DNA from: Patiria miniata
Taxonomy: Eukaryota > Echinodermata > Asteroidea > Valvatida > Asterinidae
NCBI RefSeq assembly: GCF_015706575.1
Contig: NW_024037058.1
Coordinates: forward strand, 17,753,547 to 17,817,546
Direction of reading: 5' to 3'
DNA length: 64,000 bases
Part shown: positions 11,456-21,900 of the stretch, in pieces
Numbering within the stretch: position 1 is the stretch's first letter
Layout of the letters: every line of letters starts with the position of its first letter
The notes under the pieces: model-generated
Database searches by the model: none
Told to the model about the DNA's origin: nothing
The model's input: only the letters and a program-made list of their open reading frames with translations
Program-made: the position numbers and the translations under genes

Positions 11456-12060
11456 TCAGGGGTTGAAAATACTATAGTTTAATAGCTTATCGCAAAGGTA
11501 TACCCCTGCTACGACCGTCGGGAACTCGTCGAAGGAGTTGATATTTTGTCTACTCCGTGACTGTTGATTTACGCCGACAGATGGCGATCGTCTTAACATC
11601 GTCGCAGATACACTCAGGTCGCAAAAACAAATCGGCGACTGATTTGTTCCAGACAATCGTAACTCACTAGGTGCAGCTTGAGCCTGAAAAGTTAGACACC
11701 GACTCATCCGTGTCGTCGCAAGGTCGACCTAAGGGCGCATTATAAAGGTTCATAATTTTGCCAATTAAGAAACATGCATTACAAATTAGCCGCAAATTTG
11801 AGTCCTTTATTACAACTGATAATGTAGTAACCAACGGATAACGTATCACCGACCGATACTGTGTCACTAACCGATAATGTTGACTGATAGTGTAGTGAAT
11901 GTTTAATATTACACTATCTGTCAATTTTGTTACGATATAGTGTAACAACAATAGACTGATAGGGTACTGCATTTTTACTACACTATCGGTCAATTTGTGT
12001 GACATTAACGGTTGGTGATACGTTACCGTTGGTCAGGTACATTATCAGTTGTACATCATT
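11456..12060. repeat. Diverged inverted-repeat element related to the 21.9-25.4 kb repeat, plus a CGATA-rich repeat tract
   Basis: 11590-11745 shares ACACTCAGGTC, AATCGGCGACT, GCAAGGTCGACC and AAGGGCGCATTA-like motifs with 23355-23500 and 24820-24960. At 11820-12050, short degenerate repeats around ACCGATAATGT and its inverse alternate in both orientations. Confidence 0.5.
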
Positions 12061-12671
12061 CAATGCACCCGTTTAATTTGTGGCGGTGATTGAAAAGAAA
12101 GGAAATGTTTTGGTTGCCATAACCAGCACTCAAGTACAGCATAAAGTACACAAAATGAAGTATCTTTTCCACAATAATAGTATGATTCAGGGGTAATGTG
12201 GTGCCTATCATGGATCACACAAAAAGTCTCCTGTTTGACTATCCACTGGCTCCTCTCTCACAAGAATTTGGTGTTTTTACAATAGAGCAAACTTGATTTT
12301 TCGTTGAATGAAACAAACTCGATTATTTACAAGAAAGAAAGTGTATTATGTGCATTATTTCGCCACCTTTGCTACGGCGACCGTGAGTATATATTTAAGT
12401 CTGACGTAAAAAGATGCAAAATAACATAATGTACACCGACTATTGATCTTTCTCATGTAAAAGAACATCGTATAATTATTGTGTCAAATCTAAGAAAGTC
12501 ATTTATCATTTCACAGCTGAGAAGACAATCCCTTCATATCTCATCCGTGATTGAGTTTTAGTTTTACTTCATTTGAAACTTAATTTTTTGAATTTTTATG
12601 AAAATAAATTGAGTAATGTACAGGGATAGGATTCTGTCCCGAACGTTTTGGGGATAAACATATAGAATAGT

Positions 12672-13931
12672 TCAACACGGCTTCATCTTTCTGAGCACAT
12701 CAAGACAGTCTTTTCTAAAGCGCCTATTGGCGAGTCCGTAGATGAAAGGATTGACGACATTGTTGATGTACACAAACAACGTACAGTTGTACATGACCGA
12801 CAGCACGTTGGGGTGAACGTCACCGCCGTTGAGCTTGTGAAGAGAGACGGCGACAAAAAGCCAGTAGGGTAGCCAGGTGACAAGGAACACGACACTTGTG
12901 ACAAAGAGCATGCGTGTGGTCTTCTGCTGGAGTTTCATCGTCGCACTGGTCGGGTTGTCTCTGGCCTGGGGATTCGGGGACCTCGGTTCGCGGTCACCCT
13001 CGTGGTTCTGCGATGCCGGTGCAAGGTTCCCCGTTGACGGGAGTGCATCGGCGAGATGTCCCCGGGCATCTGGGGGATTTGTCGAGGGTCCGGCTAATTC
13101 AGTGGCTGAGACGACAAAGACGGACCTGGGTCCCGACCGGTCAGCTGTCAGCGGTTCTTTGCTCGAGGAGGGCAGAGCTTGCGAGATGCTAACCCCCGTG
13201 ACGACGGAGGCATCGTGTCGTCTGCTCTCGGCCTTAACCGTGACAGCCGTGGACCAACTAGTCCCTGGTCCATGTCGGCTAAGTACATTGACTTTGACGT
13301 GTTTCCGTATGGCTTGGTAGACTTTCCCGTAGCAAATCACGGCAGTGAACACAACGGTAAGATAGAGAAGCAACTGGAACGTCCGGGAGACTTTTTTGGC
13401 CGTCACTGAGGGGGATAGCAAGTCGATAGTAATCGGAATACACACAGCAGTGGCAGCGAGGTACGAACCGAGGTACATGAGCTTGGCCCAGCGGTGATTC
13501 AGAAGCCTTTTGCCTGATCGACAGACGCAGTCGTATCGCTCTAGAGCGATGGCACCTGTCACAACAATGGACGCAAAGACATTGACGACGTCAAAGATCC
13601 TGATTGCGGTGAACACGCTCGGGAGTTCCCGCCCAAGGAGGACATAGATGAAGAAACTCAAACTGTAGATGCGACAGACACACACCATGAGATCAATCCA
13701 AGCCAGACCCATGATCAACACGTGGGTACTGGTTTTCTGGGGCTTGGACCAGTAGACTTTCAAAATCAAGCTGTTGCCTGATATGCCGAGAATCATGACG
13801 GTGACATAGAAGATGAGTTTCAGAATGGCGTTGATGGTCATACCGACATCAGGCCCGGCCGTTAGCGGCCCGTCATCTGTCGGGTCCATGCTCGGCGCTG
13901 TCGGTGAGGCAAAGCTTGACGCGTTGTCCAT
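12672..13931 (-). CDS. Class A (rhodopsin-like) orphan GPCR, intronless, 419 aa
   Basis: A plasma-membrane receptor coupling to heterotrimeric G proteins; ligand unknown. Seven hydrophobic segments can be read: TM1 about 32-60 with GN at 52-53, TM2 70-95 with the conserved Asp80 (LAWIDL), TM3 107-132 ending in ERY at 131-133, TM4 149-170, TM5 174-200, TM6 340-366 with TWLP at 362-365, TM7 378-400 with NPFIY at 394-398. ICL3 is long (about 130 residues), Ser/Pro-rich and probably disordered. The N terminus has an NAS glycosylation site, and the chain ends in Cys. The usual Cys at the top of TM3 and its partner in ECL2 are both missing. The start is the first ATG; the upstream in-frame extension begins only with TTG. 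Subfamily not assigned. Confidence 0.9.
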   Translation of the reverse strand: MDNASSFASPTAPSMDPTDDGPLTAGPDVGMTINAILKLIFYVTVMILGISGNSLILKVYWSKPQKTSTHVLIMGLAWIDLMVCVCRIYSLSFFIYVLLGRELPSVFTAIRIFDVVNVFASIVVTGAIALERYDCVCRSGKRLLNHRWAKLMYLGSYLAATAVCIPITIDLLSPSVTAKKVSRTFQLLLYLTVVFTAVICYGKVYQAIRKHVKVNVLSRHGPGTSWSTAVTVKAESRRHDASVVTGVSISQALPSSSKEPLTADRSGPRSVFVVSATELAGPSTNPPDARGHLADALPSTGNLAPASQNHEGDREPRSPNPQARDNPTSATMKLQQKTTRMLFVTSVVFLVTWLPYWLFVAVSLHKLNGGDVHPNVLSVMYNCTLFVYINNVVNPFIYGLANRRFRKDCLDVLRKMKPC

Positions 13932-14162
13932 ACTTGCTTGATGTCTATAGGAAATGTGATAATCACATGAAGAAACCCCCAAGATATAAATGAAGAGCCG
14001 CGCTACGTTGTTGGGTAAAACGCAAAAAAAAGCGACACGAGTAGCTAGGCTTTATTCACTGCAAGTGCTGTTGGTCGTGTTTTAACACGCGATGGCACGT
14101 CGGTTGCTGTTGTAAAACAAGTACTGGCTTTGCGAAGTGCGTTGCACCACCCTGACGTCGTT

Positions 14163-14366
14163 AATGGACCGATCCAGTAAGCACCGCCCCATGGTGTTCT
14201 GACCAATCACAGCCATGATTTATGTCCGACGTGCGTGCGCTAAAGTCCGACATGCGTGCACGCGCGTATGATGCGCGCGGAAGGAAAATGCAGCGTAGCA
14301 TTGGAGAGGAACACGTGTTTATTTGCCCACGTGCACACTGGGCGGAGCTTACTGGATCGGTCCATT
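14163..14366. mobile_element. hAT-like MITE upstream of the class A GPCR
   Basis: The ends AATGGACCGATCCAGTAAG and its inverse CTTACTGGATCGGTCCATT are about 20 bp. Flanking 8-mers ACGTCGTT (14155-14162) and ACGTCGCC (14367-14374) agree at 6 of 8. The centre is rich in CpG and CACGTG-like motifs. It sits about 230 bp upstream of the receptor's ATG. Confidence 0.65.
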
Positions 14367-14374
14367 ACGTCGCC

Positions 14375-16083
14375 GTACAGTGACGAATTCGTCCAGGGTA
14401 TGCGATCCTGATGATTGTAAAAAATACAAATTGACACACTCACTGTCGAGGGGTCGATAGCGCCGCATGTTTTGGGTGCGTTCGTTTAGCTCACCGGGGT
14501 TAGCCCTGTGCCGTTTGACTGCTCCGACGTCTTTCTCGGGGCATGCGGTATTCATTCCAAGAAACGGACAAATATGGCGGCCGGACGGCGGAAATCTCAA
14601 GTGGACTAAAAAAATTATAACTTTATTTGAATCCGTTATTTTATTGAGTTTATTGCAACTTTTGAGGCTATAATTCCAGCCAAACGTTTTTTAGTTGCAA
14701 CTGACTGAAAAGCAGTAAATCTCAAGCTAAAACCCAATCCGAAACGGACGTTTTTGTCAGTGGCTACGGCCATGACGGCCGTTGCTACGCGGGCACGGGC
14801 GTCACGTGAGGATCGTGATGGCCAGGTTTAGCGTTTGATTAGCCAGGCTGTTGTGGCTAACCCGTCTGCCTTTACCTAAGTCGATCCGGGTGACCTACTC
14901 GAACGACATAGATAGGATCTTTGGTCAGGCCGCCTGGCGACGGCAAACGCAGGTAGGCCTACCAGGTTACTAGTGCGACGACGTACGACGGACAAACCAC
15001 GCCTTGCCGGGCACTACGCGAAAATGTGCAATGTAGGCCTAGTACGTCATCGGGCAGGGCGCGACGGCGCGACGACCAGACGAAACGGAACCGTCATGTT
15101 TAATTTGTTGTGTCGAGCAGTCTTGTCACAGGACGAATTGACGCCAAATGTCGTCTTTTGAACACCATACAAGGATTCAAGTCTTTCTTCCCTCTATCTG
15201 GCATGCCATCCACCAATACACAGGCACAAAGAGAGAACTGAAAGTGCCAGAAAGTTTAACTGACACCAATTTTCCATATTCTGGGGTTGCTATCAGTGGA
15301 CAAACTAACGGATTGAGAGTAGTATACAAATACACCAAACTAAAATGTCATAATTTCGTGCAAGCAAGTTGGCAGTTTTTGCACGCGCAGCAACAACATA
15401 TGCGGGACATTAGCAAATCATTGCCAACAAATTTCAATTAACAAAAAAATACAAATTTTAGCTCCAAAAGGGTGCCCGATTTGTTTCATGCATAACTATT
15501 ATCTGCAAGCAAATACTAAACTTTATTTTTCATGGACCCCAAATGTATGTAGGCGTACACCAATATACGTTCACGTACGTTAAAACCAATAAACAAACAC
15601 TAAGTTTGCGTCATTTTTCACGGTAATACAAATCCAAATTGTAGTTTACAGTTTACATTTGCCAATATGAGAGTTAATACATTTTCTATAAGAAACAATC
15701 AACATAATATTATATATACTCACATAATAAAAGCATAGCGAATTAAGATTAACAACTGCACTGTGCCCAATACTTGCCCTACCTAATTTTGCACTGAAGA
15801 AACAAAGACTTGTACAACACTAACAACGAAATCTAAGTATTCCCTCACATTCCCCATTACATCTTCGGAGCAAGCAAAAAAAAAGTCGTAGCTACCAATC
15901 CCGCACCAATTATTCAATTACATATTTCCTTTTTGTGTAACCTACATAAACATATTTTTAAATTACAAAGCAAATTTTCATTATTTTCATTAGTTTACTG
16001 GTAATGATCCGCAGGCGTTAACATTTTGTCACCTTTAATACAGTAATGCAAAAATATACCAAAAGTCGAACAAAATTCTGTTA
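14375..16083. other. Intergenic stretch, no gene recognised
   Basis: A CpG-containing stretch (about 14740-15130) is followed by AT-rich sequence. Short open frames have no recognisable domains. Confidence 0.45.
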
Positions 16084-16451
16084 GGCCAAAAAAAAAAGTC
16101 TCCGGTTTCTGATATGCGCGCGCGTCGCCGTAGCCATGCGCGTCGGCAAAATGAAAAAGTTTTTTTTCAATGAAAGATGATCTCTCAAAACCGCCAAACT
16201 CACTGGTTTGACTGGAATCCTGCTGCTGCACAATTTTAACGAGTTTTTAGATTGGGTTATGGTGGAGAATAAGCTTTATGTGGCCTCTCTGGACTCCCAT
16301 ATATTTGCACTAAGTTTAGTCGGGCACCATTTGCAGTCATCAGCCGACATTTCAAGCAAAAAAATCAGGTAAAAAAAAAAAGAAGCCGCGTCGCCGCACA
16401 ACTTTTTGGGCAAGCTCCATACCAGAAACCGGAGACTTTTTTTTGGTGGCC
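16084..16451. mobile_element. PIF/Harbinger-like MITE, copy 1
   Basis: The terminal inverted repeats read GGCCAAAA...AGTCTCCGGTTTCTG and CAGAAACCGGAGACT...GGCC, flanked on both sides by TTA (16081-16083 and 16452-16454), the TWA target duplication typical of the PIF/Harbinger superfamily. Length is 368 bp. It is closely related to 40491-40862 and 44941-45316. No transposase. Confidence 0.85.
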
Positions 16452-16984
16452 TTATAGTCTTTAGAAAACTGTCATAAGCATTAATGCAAATTGAATGAAA
16501 CATTAATAAACAGTAGCGGTGAACGAGAAAATGAGCCACCACAGCCTTGTTATTCTTCAGTAAATCACTTTCAAAAAGCCAATTAAAACTTCTTACAAAA
16601 TATTACAGTGAAGGAGATAACAATGATTATATAAAACATAAATTCTATTATAAAATGCATATAAATTGCGCTTTCCCCAAGTTAAAAGGCTCTATATAAG
16701 CACCGTATAATAGACTGCAGTGCCAACTCCACCTAAGTAATTCCTTGCTTTGCTGACCAACTAAAACAATTCCTGAAAACACACAAAACACTTTTAATCC
16801 TGTTAAGAGAAGAGATTTAAAGCTCTCAAGCTCAAGTCACTGCCTTAAAACTCTTTCAAAACTGTAAAAAAGTTGGCATTGTGGTCTTGGTTTGTACAAT
16901 GTGCCCAGTTTGAAATTAATCGGATGAAAGGAAGTGTACAATTTTGGAAGCAGAATATATTTGAAATATTTTAAATATTAAAAA

Positions 16985-17360
16985 AAAATCATACAAAAAT
17001 CAACTGATGACTTCATCGGGACGTCATTTCGGACTTTGCATACCAGTACCATTATCTAGCTACCCACCAAGTTTCATGACGATCGGACTTTCCCTTTTAT
17101 GTGTTTTAAAAAATTGCAATTTTAATGACGTCACACATTTTTCAAAATTGTGTGCATATACCTATTACATGTACCTAACAAACATAATACAAACATTTTG
17201 AATTTTGCGTTCGTGAAATATGGCTTAAAGGTCCAAAAATTCAAAAATTCTTATCAAATCGCATGATGACATCATCTCAACGTCACCTCCATTTTTACCT
17301 TATAACACATACCAGTCTAGATACATACCGAGTTTCAACCCAATTAGACTAAAGGCCTAC
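16985..17360. repeat. Diverged ~240-bp tandem repeat
   Basis: Two units share GATGACATCAT, ACGTCA, CATACCAGT, TAGCTACC/AGATACATACC and AAGTTTCA...ATCGGAC-like stretches. Similar sequence resumes at 17858-17960 after an inserted element. Confidence 0.5.
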
Positions 17361-17361
17361 A

Positions 17362-17857
17362 CAGCGGTGGCGGAATAGTTTTCAAACTGCGGGGCATCAC
17401 TGAAAAGGGGCACTTGCTCAGAAAAAAAGGCATCTCCCATCGGTGCAGCAGTGTATCCAACATTTTTATGGGGGGGGGGGGGGGGGGGGGGCGCATCCAT
17501 GTTGAAATGTCAACACTTTTTTTTCACCCAAAACTTGGCCTCCGTAAAATCAAATAGTGGGGGGGGGGGGGGGGGGGGGTTACCATCTTCCAAAATAGGG
17601 GGCGCTCTTAAAACCGATCATTATGCAAACTAAGCATTTATTTTTTCAGGGCGCATTGTAAGGGTTTAGGGGCTTGGTTTTCATATTCCTCGTTCATATC
17701 AGAACTCTCTATACCATTTTGGGAAATGGTTTATACTGAAAACAAATTATCTGAAATTTTAGGGCAAGTTCATCTCGACGGGGGAATATTTATGTCCCCA
17801 AGAGGGGCACTTGAGTAAAACTGGGGGGCAAGTGCCCCCCTGGTTCCGTTGCCACTG
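17362..17857. mobile_element. hAT-like element with poly-G tracts
   Basis: The ends CAGCGGTGGCGGAA and TTCCGTTGCCACTG are inverted with mismatches. The interior has two G-only tracts near 17470 and 17560 and GCAAGTGCCCCCC. A convincing 8-bp target duplication was not found, so the class is tentative. It splits the tandem repeat around it. Confidence 0.5.
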
Positions 17858-18455
17858 GACTAGCTTACAGTTCTGTAGATATAGCACTTCATATATGCAC
17901 ATTTGTGATAACGTCACGTGACCCATGATGATGTAATCTTTACGTCACTCGTCGGGACACAACTTTGCTATAAGGACAATGCATATATGCTTAAATTGAA
18001 TGATGTATGACAAAGATAAATGGCGAAAGTGGCGTGTACTTAAATCATGTACAAAGTCTATGGGATTTTGCATGGGAAAAAAAAGAAGAAACTAAAAAAA
18101 AAATTAAGAACAAAAAAAGGTTCTTTTCGCAAATTTGCGAAAAAGCAAAAAAAAAATTGTGGTTTCTTTGATTTTAAAGAAAGTAGTACGTCCGTACGAT
18201 TAGACTGGAAACAGTCAAACTTGACTCCCAGCTACACATAATATTATATCAGTCAGCACAACTACTATTTCTGCTCAGCACTGACTGCAAAATCTATTGT
18301 AAACGGGAGTATCATCAATGGCTCTAAGAAATGGGGTTTGTTTTCCCGTAGTGACAAGATTTCCATTCAGAACTCAAGAAATAGAAAATTCACAGGGACG
18401 TTAAGTGGGCTCTGACAGTTAAAATGGTGCGATATATGGAAGACTAGGGGAAAGC

Positions 18456-18957
18456 CTAGGATTGAGGCTGACTTGCTTCACTGAAATCGGTGGTCTTTGT
18501 GCCCTTACTGGACAGCGGGAGACCGCCTTGGGTGCCGGAGTCAAGGCCGGTACCGGACACCAATCCACGGCGGTGGGCATCCCTCTTGCATGGGAACATT
18601 TCCCTCCAGACCTGGTGCACCTCTTTCTGTCTGGCGCAGAACAGGACAAAAATCATCAGCCCCTGTAGAGAGTTGCAGATGGCGAAGAGGACCTGGAAGG
18701 CAAAGCTGGCAGCCTGGATGACCGAGAGAAGCCCGAAGACCCAGGTCAGGCCCAGGAGGACTGAGATGGCCACGGCGTTCTGGAGCCGGCGCAGCCTCTC
18801 CTGCCGCTGGCTCTTGTCCGAGGAAGTCCCGATGGTCTTGCGGGCGCAGGTCAGCTTGCGGGTCACCAGCGTAAAAATGACAAAGTTGAAGAGGAGCACC
18901 AAGCCAATTGGAAGTATCTGGCCGTAGTAAATGGCATTACCAGGCTTTAGGAAGCAG
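18456..18957 (-). CDS. Adhesion GPCR exon 22: ECL2 Cys, TM5-TM7 and tail
   Basis: From ccttttacctttaag|CTGCTTCC to a TAG at 18458-18456. Encodes the ECL2 Cys, TM5 (ILPIGLVLLFNFVIFTLVTR), TM6 (NAVAISVLLGLTWVFGLLSV) with the class hallmark GLTWVFG, and TM7 (FAICNSLQGLMIFVLFCARQ). The cytoplasmic tail is about 50 residues, Ser/Thr-rich. Confidence 0.95.
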
Positions 18958-21900
18958 CTTAAAGGTAAAAGGTGAAGGTTAAAGGTTACCCAAGTATTGC
19001 CAAAACTTGGATATGAAAAAAGGAAGTCAATGGAAGGTTCTGGATTTGGCCATACATCCTACCCACATTTGGTTTGTTTGCATTGCTCAAAGTGCCTGTG
19101 ACCACATTTTCCAATCTATGGTCACCTGACTATCTTGGTCACCTGACCAAAAGTCATGATCTAATTGGTCCTTGTGTATTGCGTGATTGACAGACAGGGA
19201 GGGTCCATTTAATATGTCTAACGTTTTGACATTTCACAGGATGTTGACCAAGCAAAATGTATGAACATGATTTTGACAGCTGATTGAATTTGTTCAGAGA
19301 ACTGAACACCCATAAGTTCACACACAAATTTGGTTTTCTATAGTTTGTGTGTGTGTGTGTGTGTGTGTTGACACTGCTTTGCAATGTTCTGTTGATCTGA
19401 TACACCGTGCCCTCTGGAGACATGCACACAATAGGGAGCAAAAGATTGTATACATCTCTACAGGGCAATTTCTATAGATGAATATGTCTCTACAAGGTTT
19501 TCACGAAATGTATATGGATTTTACTCAAAAACTAGGAATTTCTAAGGTATGTTGATCTGTCGCAAATGGTAGAGTTTAAGAAAAGGGATATTAAGCCTCA
19601 ATTTCAGCCAAGAAAATTAATTCTGGTTAAAATCAGAGCATTTTGAAACTGTACTTGCAAACTCGAAAACTTTAGTACATGAGAACAAAGGAATGTCTCC
19701 ACAAGGATACCAATTTCAGTGTGTCTATGCACTTGAATACATTTTCTTTGTCAAAGATTGGGTGATGTTGTTATTATCCAAACAAAATTATCTCAAAAAC
19801 TTTTGAGCCCTCTCAATTTTTTTTAATTCATTGGGTGGTGGGTGGGTGGGTGGGGGGGGTGGGGGGGGGGGGGCTAGATTTGGCATCCAAACGGTTTCAA
19901 GTACATATATACTTACTAATTCTGGTGCTCATACTGGGTGTAATCAGCAGCTAGAATAATGACGACAATCACCAATGGAAGACCTGAAAATCACAGGTGT
20001 AAAAACAATATTGGCAAAGTAAAAAATAAAACAACTGTTACATTTTGTAACACTTAATAATAATAATGATAATAATAATAATCCATTCTTGTAAAGCGCA
20101 TTCCGTCAATAAGACCCCAATGCGCTGTACAGGCATAATAACATACAGGAGTACAATTAGAGTAAATCTTATTAAATTACGCATCATACACAAAAACACG
20201 GCACATGTAAACACAAAAACCAACACAAATTGACGAGAATGATTGGCTGGAGAATGAATGTTCAAAGTCAAAGGATAAGCAGATGGGTTTTGAGTAGAGT
20301 CTTGAACAGTTCCAGTGTTTTGGCATTTCTGATATGAGTTGGAAGCCGGGTTCCAGAGTTCGGGAGCTGTAAATGACTTCACTAGCCTCATTCAAATCTG
20401 AACTACGTAAAACGTTCAGTCAGTAATAATATTTCTGCAAATAATTATTTGTGTATTATTTGCCACTGTCCTCTCTGATTATACAAATCTAGATATGTGC
20501 TGATCTACGGAGTTAACAAACTTGGTTGCCATAATAATAAGAAGATAATAAGGAGCCGGATGGGAATTTCCCCGTGTTTTCTCCCAAAAGGGTTTGCGCG
20601 GGGTTTTTGCCCCTCCCGTAATCAGCGAATATAGTTACAGCAATATTTTTTTTTCTTTTCTTGATGTTACAAGATAGATCCAAATTTTTCATGTTCAATG
20701 AATCAACTTTATAGTAAAGCATTCATACTGTACATGTAGTCATAATAGTTTTAAAATATATTGTATTTATAATATTTGCATTATTCAAATAATGTTTTAT
20801 CTCACTGTATTGAATTTTATTGTATTTGTAATGTATTGTATAATTATACATGTTTGTAGTCATTATTTATTGTATGCAGGGCCCCAGTGGAAACCAGTTT
20901 TAGACTGTTTGGGCATACCCTGGGTAAAGAAATGGAATAAATAAATATGAGAATGATTGCTGGCCGTACGTTACAGTGTTCACAAAGGATAACCATAGAT
21001 AACCACTTAAAGGATAACCATAGTAGGAAAAATAAGTCTTACCACGGATCTTTACTGATTAACATCCAGTACAACAAGATCACATAGTTCATTATTAAAA
21101 ACAACCCCAAAAAACACAGGGACAAAGCAAGGGCGGATCCAGAACACAATTTTGGGGGGGGCCAAAAAAATTTTTGGTCCCCCCCAAAAAGTGGGTCCAA
21201 TAAATTACGGCGTGGGGTTCGGGGCCCGCTAGGGCCCCGAAAATTTTTTGGATTCTAGATGCTCTGTGGTGCGATCTGAGGCAATTTCTGACCACTTCAG
21301 CCAATGTTTTTTGAGGAAAAGATGGTGGTGTACTCATTGCCTGCCTTTATTGCGATGTCACATTAAAAAAAAAAAAATTGGTTTCGTTTTGGGGGGGGCC
21401 ATGGCCCCCTTTGGCCCCCCCCCCCTGGATCCGCCCTTGGGACAAAGGGACATTGACGTTGACAAAATGGGACCGCAAACGGCTTGATAGCTTAGTATGG
21501 TATTCCGTAAGTCGGAGATTCAAACCCCACTCAAGTTATTCTTTGTTGAGCTAGTAATCTAATGGCAAGTCTTACCCCAGGCTGCGATGGAGGCCACGAG
21601 CAGGAAGTGACTGATGTTGGCGTTGAGCACACGGACAAAGAGAAGGTACATATTGGTGGCTTCCACAGCCATCCAGGCAATGGACGCCAAGGTGAAGTAG
21701 TGGATCGAAACTGCCACAAAGGTGCAGCCTCCCCGGGAAGCCGTAGCCTCGATACCCACCAAGAATATTAAGTAAAGACCCAGCAGGGCAAAGCACAGGC
21801 TGATCAGGATCTGCCGGGGACGCTTAGTCCGAAGTTTCCTTGTGAGAGATTGAGAAAGGCACAATTTATCTTAGCGAGGAAGGCACCATCGGCAGCGCAA

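Noticed and set aside
13932..13982. Longer start for the class A GPCR (436 aa)
   Set aside because: The upstream in-frame start would be TTG; the first ATG is at 13931 and gives a normal N terminus with a glycosylation site.
17857..17865. 8-bp target duplication for the element at 17362-17857
   Set aside because: GGCCTACA and GACTAGCT do not match, so the hAT assignment rests only on the inverted ends.
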